Shown here: one piece after another, positions 1 through 12,299 of the stretch
Position numbering within the stretch: the first letter of the stretch is position 1
Layout: the number at the start of each line of letters is the position of its first letter
NCBI GenBank assembly: GCA_014529385.2
Contig: CM043943.1
Coordinates: 155,591,092-155,655,091, forward strand
Direction of reading: 5' to 3'
DNA length: 64,000 nt
DNA from: Adiantum capillus-veneris
Lineage: Eukaryota > Streptophyta > Polypodiopsida > Polypodiales > Pteridaceae
The notes under the pieces: model-generated
Database searches by the model: none
Seen by the model: the letters and a program-made list of their open reading frames with translations, nothing else
Told to the model about the DNA's origin: nothing
Position numbers and translations under genes: made by a program

Positions 1-3000
1 GCAGTGTCCTAAGTTGAAGGCAAAAGAGGCGAAGAAGAAAGAGGGTGGTTCCACTGCAAATGCAGCCATTGTCGAGTCTTTTGTAAAAGGAGACTGTAAT
101 GCTGATGTTGATGCAGAATGGGCTTTTACAATCCTGCTGTCCATGATGCATGCTTGTCAGTTGCTGCAGATTCGCATGTGTGGTATTTTGACAGTGGTGC
201 TACAAAGCACATTACCTCACATCGTGAATTGTTTACCTCTCTCGAGTCTGTCCCTCATGGGAATTCAGTCAATTGTGCCAACAATGCCTCTTATCCAGTT
301 CAGGGAGTTGGAAAGATTGTGCTTACTACTGCTAATGGCAGTTCTTTCACACTTGTTGATGCACTTTATGTACTTGTGATCAAGAAGAATCTCTTGTCTG
401 TATCCGCACTTGCTAGACTTGGACTTGTAGTCAAATTTGTGGATGACAGATGTACAATTCATGATCTCAGTTTTGGTGATGAAATTGTTGCATCTGGCCT
501 TTTGTGCCGTGGGCTGTATAAGCTCACTTTGTATGACAAGTGCAAATGTTGTTGCAGATTCAAGGGCTATTTTAGATGCAAAACTTTGGCATGCACGTTT
601 TGGTCATCTGAATTTTGTCAATTTGCTGCGTTTGCAGAAATCTGATATGGTTGCTTCTTTGCCGCCTCTTGAAGCACGTGCAAACATGTTTGTGAAGGCT
701 GTATTTTGGGTAAGATGCAGCGTTCTAAGTTTCCAAAGGATGGTTCAGCTCGGGCCACATGCAAATTGCAGCTTGTGCATAGTGATGTTTGTGGACCCAT
801 GCAAACTCCATCCTTGGGCAGTTACCTGTACTTCATGACTTTCATTGATGATTACTCCAGGCATGCATGGGTATTTCCACTTAAAGCGAAGTCTGAAGTT
901 TTTATGTGCTTCAAACAATTTCTGGCTATGGCTGAAAATGTCTCGAAATGTACTATGGGCACCCTTCGTTCCGATCGAGGGGGGGAGTATATGTCTCATG
1001 AATTCAATGCATTTCTGGCTAGTTGTGGGATAAAACACCAATGTACAGTGCCTTATACACCTTAGCAAAATGGTGTTGCTGAGAGGAAAAACAGGTCACT
1101 GACGGAAATGGCACGATGTATGGTCAAGAGTCAAGCTTTGCCGCATTCGTTTTGGCTTGAGGCCACCATGTGTGCCACTTATGTACTTAAGAGGTGTCCT
1201 GCGAAAGCTTTGCATTCTATTACTCCATATGAAGCATGGCATGATAGAAAGCCTTCTATTGAGCACATGCGTGTTTTTGGCTGTGTGGCATATGCTTTGG
1301 TGCCACAAGTGCAACGCAAAAAATTGGATGATAAGGCTGTCAAATGTAATTTTGTTGGTTATAGTGCTGAAAGCAAAGGTTACAGGTTGTATCATCCGCA
1401 AACAAAAACGTATTCTGGTTTCTCGGGATGTAGTGTTTGTGGAAGATTCTGTTCAGCCCTTGCTGTCATGTACTAGAGAAAGTAATGTAAGCTCACAGGA
1501 CATTTATGACACTTTGTTGGCTCTTTTCAGTGGTGGAAATACGAATGTAAGTTCCAATGAGGCAAATGTACAACCTATGGGGGTTTTTGAAAATATTCTA
1601 GATCAGCCTATTACTGATGCAGATGTACATGATGTACTTGATGAGGAAAGGGCTGAAAATGAGCAGGCTAGAGGTATGCCAAAATGGCTCGTGCACACTT
1701 TGTGTGACAGTAAATTGGATGCACCTTTGTCTAGTCGTACTCGTTCAGGCTCTCGCCATGCATCTTATGCATCAGATTGTTATGCTTTGGCTCTGTCTAG
1801 CTTACATGATCTTGAGGATCCTCTATCTTTTGATGAAGCACTCAATTCAGAAAATTGGATGGCTGCCATGCAATCAGAATATGATGCACTCATAGAAAAT
1901 GACACATGGACTTTATGTGATTTGCCTCCTGGCAAAAAGGCCATTGATATGAAGTGGGTTTACAAGTTGAAACGCAAGCCAGATGGTGAGATCGATCGCC
2001 ATAAGGCTCGACTTGTTGCAAAGGGTTATGCACAGCAAAAAGGCATAGATTATGAAGAGAATTTTGCTCCCACTTGTCGTATGACTACTGTGCGTTTTCT
2101 ATGTGCATTGGCAGCTCATTTTGGTCGGGATGTACATCAATCAGACATTGTTACTGCTTTCTTGAATGGTGACATATTTGAGGAAGTTTATGTAACGCAG
2201 CCTCGCGGTTTTGTCATAAAAGGACAAGAGGACAAAGTGTGCAAATGTAACAAGGCTTTGTATGGGTTGAAGCAATCTCCTCGTGCTTGGTATGAGAAAG
2301 CTGACACTCATTTGGTCAAGGCTTTCGTAACAGTCCAACAGAAAGCACATTGTATGTAAAGCGTGAGGGTGATGTACTTCTCATTGTGGTTCTTTATGTT
2401 GATGATTTGCTGATCACTGGACCAAATGAGAGACATATTGTTGAATTTAAGGCTGATTTGAATGCTACTTTCAAGATGAAAGATTTGGGGCTGTTGCATC
2501 ATTACTTGGGTATACAGTTTAAGCAGTGTGATGGTGGTATTGCCTTGTGTCAAAAAAGTTACATAGAGACATTGCTATGTAAGTTTGGACTTGAGGATTG
2601 CAAACCTATTGCCACTGCCATGGAAACAGGTTTGAAGTTGATTCTACATGATGCTGGTGATCCTGGTGATGTCACTCTTTACCAAACTGTTGTTGGTTGC
2701 CTCATTTATGTATGCAGCACGAGGCCAAATATTCAGTTTGCAGTCTCACAAGTCATCAGATTTATGCATAGCCCAGGGTCTAAGCATTGGCAGGCTATCA
2801 AGAGGATTTTCCGCTACCTTAGTGGCACTTTACATCTTGGCTTGTTTTATCCCAAGGGGGGATCATTGCTGCCAGACTTACATGCTTTTTCGGACTCAGA
2901 TTGGGCTGGTTTTTTTGACACGAGAGTGTCCACTAGTGGTTTTTGTTTCATGCTTGGCAGTTCATGTATATCATGGTTGAGCAAGAAGCAACCTATTGTG

Positions 3001-3345
3001 ACCACTTCGAGTTGTGAGGTTGAGTACATGGCAGTCTTCACAGCTACGGTTGAGTGTGTATGGCTCAGACGCCTTATGGCTGATTTGGGTGTTGGACAAG
3101 ACACTTCCAACACTATCTACACTGACAGTCAGAGCGCATTGGCAGTTGCGAGGAACCCAGTTTTTCATGCTCGCACAAAGCACATTGAGGTGCATTACCA
3201 CTATGTCAGGGAGAGGCTCTCAGCAGGAGAGATCAGCTTGGCTTATGTGCCAACACAGCACAACCTTGCAGATCTTTTCACAAAGGCAATGTCTCGTGAG
3301 AAGCTTGAAGCTTTCCGCAAATCTTTGGGCTTACTCCCCATTTGT
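1..3345 (+). pseudogene. copia gag-pol polyprotein, broken (family A copy 1)
   Basis: The product would be a gag-protease-integrase-reverse transcriptase-RNase H polyprotein. Visible landmarks are the protease DSGAT motif near 190-205, the pre-integrase LWHARFGH near 590, integrase HSDVCGP near 778, RSDRGGEY near 970, the reverse transcriptase YVDD box near 2397, RNase H SDSDWAG near 2895 and the terminal YTDSQSA near 3120. The frame changes near 540, 700, 1410 and 2325. A TAG stop at 1063-1065 replaces the conserved Gln of the integrase PQQNGV motif, which fits a C-to-T change. At least five lesions make a functional product impossible. Family identity is sure; the exact position of each indel is approximate. 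Confidence 0.9.
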
Positions 3346-3427
3346 GGACTGATCATGTCCTTAGGGCATGGCACTTCCCTTTACTCATGTGCTAGCTCTC
3401 GTTCACCACATCCCTCCAGGGGGGATT

Positions 3428-3655
3428 TGTTACCATATACATGTGGTAGTGATGTGTGTGAACACACTAGGACCGCCGGGGCATTTTTCCCCTCTTTAGG
3501 CGGTTTTTTTCCCCGAGCATTGTATATACGCCCATCACTCTAGGGCTATCTATCTTTTCCATTGTACACTAAGTTATACACTCTCTATTGTTTGCCTTGA
3601 GCTTCCTTCGTCTTCTCCAAGCTGTGTGTGTTTCTCTGCAACCCTAATTCCAACA
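3428..3655 (+). repeat. 3' LTR of family A copy 1
   Basis: This 228-bp block begins TGTTACC and ends CCAACA. It matches both LTRs of the element at 38985-44139 at most positions. It carries a TATA-like TGTATATAC stretch in its middle. It follows a short purine tract. Confidence 0.9.
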
Positions 3656-4728
3656 AATCTTGACATGCCTGACTAAGAATTCCATCGTCGCCATAGAGCT
3701 TCCAAAAAGCAGCATACAGACATTTGACATAAAACTTCTAGAAAAATAATATACAAATACTATGTACTAATTGAAAAGAGTTGGAAAAAATGCATCCTCT
3801 GATGTGTCTTTGACATATCAACCATAGTCATCTAGAACGAAAACAAGATCAACAAGGTCATCAGAGACGAAAACGACTTGCTCATTTCACTAGAACGGTT
3901 TCAAAATGGCTTTATATAGGTATATTGTGTATAAAACATTTGAAACTCCCCAAAGAAATGGAAAATAAAAACGAGAAACGGGGGACGGGTTCCGATCTGA
4001 TAGGCTTTGAAGCGAAGTTTCCTTGTAATTATGATATCAAGCAGGACATGAATCATATCAATGCATCGACATAGATCACTCGACTAAGCCATGAATTGAA
4101 AACAGTTGAAGTGCCTGCGAGCATGGAGTGAATGATGGGTGAAGGACTGAGCACATTCCCAAATACAACAGATTATATTGTAGTAAAGCAGCAATTTTGA
4201 TCAACAGTGACGGCCGAGATCGTGCAATTTTGATCCCTCATTGAACACCCAAACACCAATGAAGACCAGCTAAGATTAGGCATTTGCACTGCAAGCTTCC
4301 CATCACCAGCATCTCCCCACTCAAAACCTATGAGACTTGTACAAACCTTTCCTACCATAGCTACAACAAGCCCGATGAAGATCTTTGTGAGTGAAGAAGC
4401 ATGTGTGCGTGTATAGAAGATGTAGAACCAAACAAGTTCTCTGCTTCAACCAGTAGAAGAACAACAAAACTGACATAATAGAAGCCCTAAAATGAAAAAC
4501 AAAGCTGTAAGGAAAAGAGATGTGACCCATCTCATCTAGTCTCAGAGCATGAGGGAATAGCTTCCACCAAAAACAACATGATGAGGGGAAAAAACATTGA
4601 TACATTGGTGTCCACTCTGGTTCGGGGAAGTCTTGGGAGAACTCACCAGATTTGTCACAAGTGTAGCAAGCATTTCCACCTGCACCTCTACCTCCACCAC
4701 CGTTGCCTGAGCTATAACCTCCACCACC

Positions 4729-4730
<2 letters not shown>
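3656..4730. other. non-coding interval
   Basis: No open frame here shows a recognisable domain or a codon pattern distinct from background. The interval is AT-rich in its first half. I see no transposon ends, RNA gene or clear repeat. Confidence 0.5.

Positions 4731-4811
<81 letters not shown>
4731..4811. repeat. (CT)n microsatellite, about 81 bp
   Basis: An uninterrupted CT dinucleotide run. Apparent open frames crossing it encode only Leu-Ser or Arg-Glu repeats and are not genes. Confidence 0.98.
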
Positions 4812-4814
<3 letters not shown>

Positions 4815-5299
4815 AGAGGTGGGCAAAAATGAGCAATAAGTGTCATGCACGCCGACCTGCCTGTGCAATCCCTTATTGCTCTCGATGTTCCTGATCTACT
4901 TGTCTCTACTTGCGTGTGATTGCCTCGCCAAAAACCTGGTTTCATTTGCAACACAAAATATGCTATGGAAAGGGTCTAAAAGATATGTGCAATGAGTTTT
5001 GAATTCAAGACTTGCTTTTAATAGCCCCGTCCCACCCGAGGGTTGGGTAGTTATGGCTTGTCATGTCCCCTAAGTAATTCATTCACTCACATTCGCAAAT
5101 TTTTTGGAAAAGCGCGATACAAGTTACCAATTTTCCTCAATTTTGGCATTCTTTTTGCTAACCACCTTCTAACGTAGAGGGAGGGAGCTTTGCCCAAGAT
5201 AGTTATCCACATTTGTTCATTGCAAAGAGATCAAGTGAGCTCTATATGAATTCTTGCAGTGTAACCACAGAGAGCTCTATATAGTCCTTCATCGTTTTC

Positions 5300-5300
<1 letters not shown>

Positions 5301-5332
<32 letters not shown>

Positions 5333-5342
5333 GAGAGAGAGA
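5301..5342. repeat. (GA)n microsatellite
   Basis: A GA run of about 42 bp with one interrupting GGG. Open frames through it are low-complexity artefacts. Confidence 0.97.
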
Positions 5343-5577
5343 CATCTCGCCATGGAAAATACTAGTAGGGAGCAAAATGCATTGCTTGCCATCATCCCAA
5401 CTATCATCATCGCGGCAGAGCAAGCCAAGGAAATTTGTGAGACAATGCTCTCGCCTTCGATGGAAACTGAAGATAATGATTCCATCGAGCTCATCTACAA
5501 GCATGTTGCATCTTGCACAACATGCTGATGGATCTAGCAATGGAGCAAGAGGTCGAGGTTTGTCAATGACCCACTTC

Positions 5578-5655
5578 TTGACAATACAGCCTTCACAGAC
5601 ATGTTTGAGAGGTGCTTCAAGAGGTGGCAAAGAAGCAACCATATCAGATTTCTTA
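5578..5655 (-). mobile_element. copia family A fragment, antisense
   Basis: Read on the minus strand, about 75 bp closely matches the pre-integrase region of the two larger family A copies (positions 640-710 and 41140-41215). The shared peptide is VASLPPLEAP followed by KHVCEG. No other copia sequence adjoins it, so it is an isolated scrap rather than an element. It probably arose by deletion around an old insertion or by filler-DNA capture during break repair; the sequence does not decide between these. Confidence 0.75.
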
Positions 5656-6404
5656 TGGAGTGTTGTATTTCTCCTACTTCTTGGTTAGAGTCAACCAAGA
5701 GAGATGATGTGACATGCTCTAAGGTTCTCACTGCTCATCACTCACAGACTCACAAAGGAAATATTTGAAGATGCGGGATAAGAAAATCTGATAGAGCTTG
5801 TGTCACGTGTGCCACAAATGTTGAGAGAGAGGAAGAGAGAGTGAGAGGAGACTCTCAGACAATGCTCACAAGTCAAAGACTCACAAGCAAACTTCAAAGA
5901 GGCGGGATGACACAAAGGGGCGGGAGCCTTGCCAACCAAAAATAATGTTTATTTAGATTTGAACGTTAGCTAAGCCTAATAGCAACAGTAAAGTCTTTAA
6001 ATTTTACATGAACCTAATTAAGGCATCCTGATTCCCCATTCCCACTATCCTTAGTCCTATTCCTCACTTTGAGAACATAGTGCACTTTAAATTTCTAAAA
6101 AAACTATATAACTTTTTTATTTTCCCTTCCGTTTATCTTATCCTTGTATATTCAAAAGGTAGTTACCTCCTCTTCCTTTGCACACACTTAAAAAACCTAA
6201 TAGGTTCTTTTTTTTCTAAGTTTCCAAAACCCACATAATTAATTTCAAGAGGTAAATTAGGTGGGAATACACTAAACCTAGGTTTGTTTCGAGCACTAGC
6301 ATGTGGTCTTCAGTTTCGGTTCAAGATAATCTAAAAGATATAGGCAAGATTTTCAAGCATCTAGAACATGATAAAATAAAGAAAAATATAGGGAATAGTA
6401 TATG

Positions 6405-6530
6405 CCCCCCCCCCCCCCAACAAATATATACCCTCTCCCTTATTTTTAAGCTTGGGAGATAAATTATTGGGGGCCTACCCCTAACTTATATGCTTATGTA
6501 ACTTGTAAAAGACCCCCCCTCCGCTGCACT
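6405..6530 (+). repeat. left half of a C-tract repeat that the CACTA element interrupted
   Basis: A 14-base C run is followed by GAGATAAATTATTGGGGGC, a second C-rich run and GCACTTA. The same order of blocks occurs at 21387-21535. The right half of this copy continues after the CACTA element, at 14249 onward (GGTGCGGTAAGTTTTCC). The two halves together equal the uninterrupted copy at 21387-21535. Confidence 0.8.
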
Positions 6531-6532
6531 TA

Positions 6533-6544
6533 CACTACAAGAGG
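6533..6544 (+). repeat. CACTA left terminal inverted repeat
   Basis: CACTACAAGAGG, identical to the inverse complement of 14234-14245. The outer CACTA bases are the family signature. Confidence 0.96.
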
Positions 6545-6555
6545 CTATTCATGTT

Positions 6556-6654
6556 AGCGACGCTCACACAGCGACGCTCAATTTTTTTTTTCCCGGCGTC
6601 GCTATGAGCGTCGCAAATTTCTTTGTAAATTTGCGACGCTCATAGCGACGCCGG
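6556..6654. repeat. left subterminal repeats and 28-bp perfect inverted repeat
   Basis: Two AGCGACGCT copies are followed by a perfect inverted repeat with arms 6593-6620 and 6627-6654 and a 6-base loop CTTTGT. The arms are themselves built from the same 9-mer. In well-studied En/Spm elements subterminal repeats of this kind bind the accessory transposition protein. That role here is inferred from position and repetition. Confidence 0.9.
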
Positions 6655-6741
6655 CTGGGCTAAAAAAATAACCGAGCGCGCCCAAAAACTCAGATCTCAG
6701 ATCTGAGTTTTTCGGCGCCCTCAAGCAAGGAGCAGGTAACG

Positions 6742-6781
<40 letters not shown>

Positions 6782-6810
6782 CTTCTCCACACACACACAC
6801 ACACACACAC
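6742..6810. repeat. (TC)n then (CA)n microsatellites
   Basis: A TC run at about 6742-6777 and a CA run at about 6788-6810, inside the non-coding left part of the CACTA element. They are followed by further CT, CA and GA runs to about 6957. Confidence 0.95.
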
Positions 6811-6976
6811 GAGGAGAGGAAGGAGAGCCAGGTATGCTCCTTCCCTCTCCTCATTCTCATGTTCCCTTCCCCTCTTTCTCTCTCCCTCTCTCTCTCTCTC
6901 TCACACACACACATACACACACACATAGTGTTTTTGAGAGAGAGAGAGAGAGAGAGTACAAACATAAACAAAAACG

Positions 6977-7190
6977 CACACACACATACATAAACAAAGA
7001 ATGCACACACACATTGAGAGAGGAAAAGAGAGAGAGAGCATGCATAAACAAAAAACGCACGCTTTGAGAGAGGAAAAGAGAGAGAGAACATGCATAAACA
7101 AAAAACGCACACATTGAGAGAGGAAAAGAAAGAGAAAACATGCATACGATCCAAAAAAACGCACACACATTGAGAGAGAAAGAGAGAGAA
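6977..7190. repeat. about 50-bp minisatellite, four to five copies
   Basis: The unit contains TTGAGAGAGGAAAAGAGAG followed by CATGCATAAACAAAAAACGC. Unit starts fall near 7013, 7063, 7113 and 7169. It lies within the CACTA element and upstream of its transposase gene. Confidence 0.85.
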
Positions 7191-7386
7191 ACTAATTTAA
7201 CGTCGTAGGAAACTAATTAAAATTAAAAGACCTAAAGATCTAGCCGACGAGGAGTTGAACTCAAGACCTATTATTCAAGAGGGAAATGGCATAATCAATC
7301 TATCATACTTGGCATGGGTGATAGAAAGGTTATACCATTTATCTCTTTTTATTGGCACACACATCCACACACGCGCACACACTCAA

Positions 7387-7515
7387 GAAGAAGAGAGTTA
7401 TAACGTCGTAGGAAACTATCCTAAAAGACGTTAAAGATTAGGTTAGATGTAGACTTACGTTAAATTAGATTTAGGTTTATTTTTAACTAGATTTACGTTT
7501 ATTTACGCTAGATTT
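7387..7515. repeat. 129-bp direct repeat, copy 1 (inside CACTA)
   Basis: Starts GAAGAAGAGAGTT and includes AACGTCGTAGGAAACTATCC. Copy 2 lies at 8071-8199, 684 bp downstream, with only a few differences. No coding potential is visible in either. Confidence 0.85.
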
Positions 7516-8070
7516 AGATTTACGTTATATTAGATTAGATTTAGGTCTCCATAGACTGCGATGCCTGCATGAAGCGGGTGAAGAAAGCCCTCAATGGAAT
7601 ATAGGGTATTGCTGTCTTCACTCATGGTGGGCTCCGTCGATCCAAAAGTACTGGTGAAATGTCTTCAAAAGATAGGGAAGAAGGTGGATCTTCAGGGCGG
7701 CAAGAGTCACTACATCCCCGACACAATGACCATCTAGACAACCTCTAGTCATTCAACAGCAACTTCAAAGTTAGTAACAAGAGCAAGAACGGTCTAAAGG
7801 GCCAATTGCTGTCGTCAGATGTGGATGGAGATGAGGCAGCGTCACCGCCGGAAGTTAACTCTCACATCTTTAGTGATGAGAATGCCAACTCTTGCCGAGT
7901 TATGTGAAAAATTATGTGTTAAATCAGTTTTAAGGTTCTTATAATCCCTGTTAGTTTAGTTCTTTGTTTTTAATATAACATAATTTACGTTAGATTTAGA
8001 TTTATGTTATATGAGATTAGACTTAGGTTTATTTAGGTTTACCCACACACACATACACACACACACACAA

Positions 8071-8199
8071 GAAGAAGAGAGTTTTAACGTCGTAGGAAAC
8101 TATCCCAAAAGACGTTAAAGATTAGGTTAGATGTAGACTTACGTTAAATTAGATTTAGGTTTATTTTTATTTAGATTTACGCTTATTTACGTTAGATCG
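8071..8199. repeat. 129-bp direct repeat, copy 2 (inside CACTA)
   Basis: Partner of 7387-7515 in the same orientation. A CA run precedes both copies, suggesting that the duplicated block began in the microsatellite. Confidence 0.85.
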
Positions 8200-8482
8200 A
8201 GTCCACGCAAGAATTACTTACGGTTTAGGGTTTAGAGTTAGACGAACAGTGAAAAGATCTACTGTGAAAAGATGTTAAGATGCTGTGAAGTGCTACAACT
8301 AGAGAAGAGGCAAAGGGGTTTTGTCCACTACATGCAGTATCAGGTAGACATGGGTGTGTAGATTTCTTGTACCCACAAATATAGGTATTGACCAATAAAG
8401 GCGAGATTATAACCCGGTGGTTCCGATCTCCGTGCACCTCTAGACGGAGGTGTGCGGGGATTGGACATGACTACAGAATGTG

Positions 8483-8488
<6 letters not shown>

Positions 8489-8569
<81 letters not shown>
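8489..8569. repeat. (GA)n microsatellite, about 81 bp
   Basis: An uninterrupted GA run ending 65 bp upstream of the transposase start codon. It may lie in the promoter or 5' untranslated region of that gene. Confidence 0.97.
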
Positions 8570-8572
<3 letters not shown>

Positions 8573-8634
8573 GACGAAGAATGCCAATAGAATATTAAAT
8601 TTGTTGTCCAGGTTATAAGATTTTTATCCTCATT

Positions 8635-11600
8635 ATGAGTAGTGACGAGGATGTGGGACCGTCCAACCGAAACACCTATCTCTCAACGAGGGTCTTATGT
8701 CCTTGTAATCAATGCAAGCATGCTGTGCGACGGACAAGACGTGTTTCTTTGCAGCACGTTCGCGAATTTGGCGAGTTCGATCCATCTATTATAGATCGAG
8801 TTGTTGCCAATTATAACTCGTCGGACTCTGACGCTGGCCAACAAGCAGCAATCTTGCAACCCAATAGACGTGTTCGCAGGCGCTTTGGTCAAGCAGCATA
8901 TGTGAGGCCACAAGATGTAGCCTCTGACAGCTCGGGGGATGATCATGCAGAGCACATTCCCAACGAGGCAATGTTTGAGCCCGAGATTAATGAAATGATC
9001 GAGACGATCATGGATTCAGAAAGGCTTATATCTATGATGATATGAAAAGTGAAGCAGATACGCCATTGTATAATGGAGCACGTATGTCTAGATTGAAAGC
9101 ACTCCTGGTTCTTCTCAACATGCAGGCAAAGTTTGGATGGAGTGACACTAGCGTCACATCGCTTTTCAGGTGATCTATTACAATTAGTTTACTTTAATAA
9201 AACTCTAAATGTATAATGATCTGATAGATTTTTACACGACTGTATTGTATTTTTATGTTGTGTAGATTGCTTAAAGAGCACATACTACCAGCTGACAATG
9301 TGATGCCAGATTCCCGAGATGAAGCAAGAAAGATTTTGCGAAACTTGGGGATGGATTACAATTCTATCCACGCTTGTCCTAATGAGTGCATTCTTTTCAG
9401 AGGGGAATACATAGACATGGAGAAGTGTCCGAAATGTGATTCCGAAAGATATCGAGTAGATCTCCACGGGACAAAAATTCCACAAAAGGTTTTGTGACAT
9501 TTTCCTCTGCTTCCTCGCATCAAGCATTTCTTCGAATGTAAGTCCATGGCCGCCCTAGCATCATGGCATGAGGAGAATAAATCTTCGGATGGTGTGCTAC
9601 GAATTCCTGCAGATTGCGCAGCCTGGAAACATATAGATGGAACATGGTCGGATTTTGCCAGGGAAGCTCGAAATTTGCGCTTAGGCCTGGCTATGGATGG
9701 CGTAAATCCATTTGGTCAAAGATCAACATGTTATAGTGTATGGCCCGTTGTCATCGTCAACTACAACATTCCCCCGTGGTTGACTACGAAGAAGGGGCAC
9801 CTATGGCTAAGCTTGATTGTGCCAGGGCGATATAAAGTGGGGAATATGGATGTGTATCTTCATCCACTATTGGAAGAGCTACAACAATTGTGGATTGGCA
9901 TAGAGGTGGTGGATATGAGCCGACACACAGGACGACTGAATGCTTTGATCATAGGCATTCTAATGTGGACCATGCATGACTATCCCGGGCTAACAGAATG
10001 CTCAGGTGATCTATTGACACTCCTCACTCAGACACTGTAAATCTTGTTTTTTCCCATAGTTGATCTATTATCATGTGTATACATGCAGGGCTTCAAACAA
10101 GCGGATACAGAGCATGTGTCACATGTGGACCTAGACTGAATGCACGTAGGGCACCCTCACTGAAGAAGCAAATCTACGAAGGTCATCAAGCGTATCTTCC
10201 AGAGAATCATGTGTTACGCGACGGCTTTTTGGGAAGAGAGCCACCAAGGATGTCTGCACAAGCATGGTTAGAGCAGAAGGAGATGTGCGATGACGGATTG
10301 CCTCCAGGGATGAAGAGACTATCTCTATGGTACGAGTTACCATACTGGCCCCGACTCATGATCAATCACTTGCTCGATCCAATGCACATATTCAAGAATG
10401 TGGGTAATCTACTATGGGATCATCTGACCGGCAAGAAAGATACTTTGGCAGCCAGAGTTGACCTTAGAAATGTGGATCGTATGGAGCAATATTGGCCGCA
10501 AACAGCGTCTGATGGATCGATAAAACTCCCTAAAGCACCATGGATTTTCACAGGAGCCCAAGAACGCAAAGTAAAAGAGACCATTCGATCTTTGCGGACC
10601 TCCACTGGCGTAATGCACTCGCTCCGAACGTGTTTTACTAAAGAAGGAAAGCTTACCGGTTTGAAGTCACACGATTGGCATAAAATGTGTCAGGTACGTT
10701 CATAGTGGACTTTAATATCATTGCATAAAATGTGGACTTTAATATCATTGCTGCACATACTTTACAGTTTATTTTACCGGTTGCCATTGAGGGATGTTTG
10801 TCTCTCGACATCCGTAACACAATCTACAAACTTGCAAAGCTGGTGCAATGGATCTCACAAAAGGAGATCAACGTAGACTCCATACCATTCGCCAAACTAA
10901 ATGCTGCGGAGCTTGTGTGCATGTTTGAGAAACATTTTCCTACTACCATGCTAACCATTCAGGTGCATCTTCTTGTTCACATAGTTGATGAGGTGGAAAT
11001 AGCTGGCACAGTTCATTCCAGATGGATGTTCTTCTTAGAACGTTTCATGAAAACGCTTAAGGGATATGTGCGTCAAAAGGCACGTCCGGAGGGTAGCATG
11101 GCAGAAGGTTGGTTGGTATCAGAGTCCCTAGTGTACATTGGAGAGTGGCTAGACGGATTTGATAAAGCCCGGGACACGCTATGGCGAACCATAGATGATG
11201 AGCGCATATCTGGGATTGTCATGTGCAATCTCGGTGTTGAGAAGAAGATGACGGAAGATCTAGAGGCTAAAATCAACCGATTTTGCATGCTTCACAATCC
11301 AGTGATGCAAAAGTGGATTTCACAATATGAGGATGCAAAGCAAGAGCGACAAAGGTCACGAATCGAGTGGAGACGGGGAAGACGACCACCGATGCACTAT
11401 CCAGCGGTTCTGGAGAGCCTACCAACCTTCATGAGCTTAAGATGGTTGCACAACCAATTGAAAAGCGCACAACAATGATTTTTTGTCGACTTGTTCGACG
11501 TGCAATGGTTCAAGATAATCATGGAGGGTCGCAACGCTATTGTGCGTAGAGGAGAGTCTGGTTTTCTTGAGGTGGATTCTACTAAGAAATGGACTGACCT

Positions 11601-12027
11601 AAGAGACACTTTCGTACTACCCGAGCATTGTGAACAAGTAAGTATGTAAATAGTTAACATCCCCCTTTTACAAGTTATGTGCTTGAAAGCTCTCATGTAA
11701 GTTATGTGGCTCTGGCAGGTAATATTTCATCCTACAAAGTCTACATCAAACTGGTGGTACGTCATAGAGGTAGCCCCTCGTAGTGCAAGGACGTATGAAG
11801 GCTACCATGTGCCAATCACAACGGCATCAATGGAGGAGATCAGAGAAGATGCTCAATCAGAAGCCGCTGCGGTGGTGCCAGACGAGCATCAAGATGCTAC
11901 TACTCTATATGGGGTGCATGCAGAGGAGCTACAAAATGAAACAGAGGATATGTGTTTAAACGGAGAGCTCTATATAGATATAGGAAGTTATGCTGAGTTA
12001 TGCGAGGATGAGAGAGAGATCTCTTAA
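8635..12027 (+). pseudogene. CACTA TNP2-type transposase gene, five exons, broken
   Basis: This encodes the transposase that would cut and join the CACTA ends. The exons I infer are 8635-9169, 9266-10005, 10089-10693, 10768-11637 and 11719-12027, all with GT..AG introns that keep frame. Exon 1 has the transposase-associated Cys motif (CPCNQCK); exons 2-3 have the tnp2 core, including LAMDGVNPFG (the first catalytic Asp region), DYPG and LDPMHIFKNV. Exon 4 holds a DUF4218-like block (HLLVHIVDEVEIAG). Exons 4-5 hold a DUF4216-like block (SNWWYVIEVAPRS). Three lesions are visible: a net one-base loss in exon 1 before 9045, and in-frame TGA stops at 9495-9497 and 11476-11478. The homologous frame continues beyond each stop. 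Intron 3 contains a 27-bp tandem duplication. The ATG at 8635 is the first in frame and lies 42 residues upstream of the conserved block. Confidence 0.9.
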
Positions 12028-12299
12028 AGCCACAAATATTGTATTTGAACAATTTTGCTCTGTGTTGTAAAAGCTCTGGCTCTCTAAGTACCTTCCATGG
12101 TGTATAACGCTCTTTTCTACTCGCGCTCACATCTTTTGATTGAAAATTCTGAGTTTTCGACTTGCCTCTTCTATCACTCAATTCATTGCTTCATTGTATT
12201 TATATGCGTCATTACGTCATTGTATTTAATGGTCTTTGCGTCATTGTCTACTCTATTCATTCAATATTAAGTTTAAATATTCGTGTGTTTAATGCAGGT

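Larger units (their letters stand above)
1..3655 (+). mobile_element. Ty1/copia retrotransposon, family A, copy 1 (5' end outside window)
   Basis: The sequence enters in the gag zinc-knuckle region and runs through protease, integrase, reverse transcriptase and RNase H in copia order, ending with a 228-bp 3' LTR. A purine tract (3418-3427) precedes the LTR. The copy is closely related along its length to the full-length element at 38985-44139, which defines the LTR ends (TG...CA). The 5' LTR and most of gag lie left of the window, so the target duplication cannot be checked; the five bases after the LTR are AATCT. The coding region has several frame changes and stops, so this copy is dead. 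Confidence 0.93.

Noticed and set aside
4542-4954. Several overlapping open frames on both strands
   Set aside because: They consist mainly of Leu-Ser or Arg-Glu repeats from the CT tract and have no domain outside it.
6602-7170. Long Ser/Leu/Cys-rich minus-strand frames
   Set aside because: They are translations of CT, CA and GA repeats within the CACTA left arm, open in all frames because the repeats lack stops.
7230-7310. Possible tRNA-like or SINE B box (GAGTTCAACTC on the minus strand)
   Set aside because: Only a B-box-like motif is visible; there is no convincing A box or tRNA fold.
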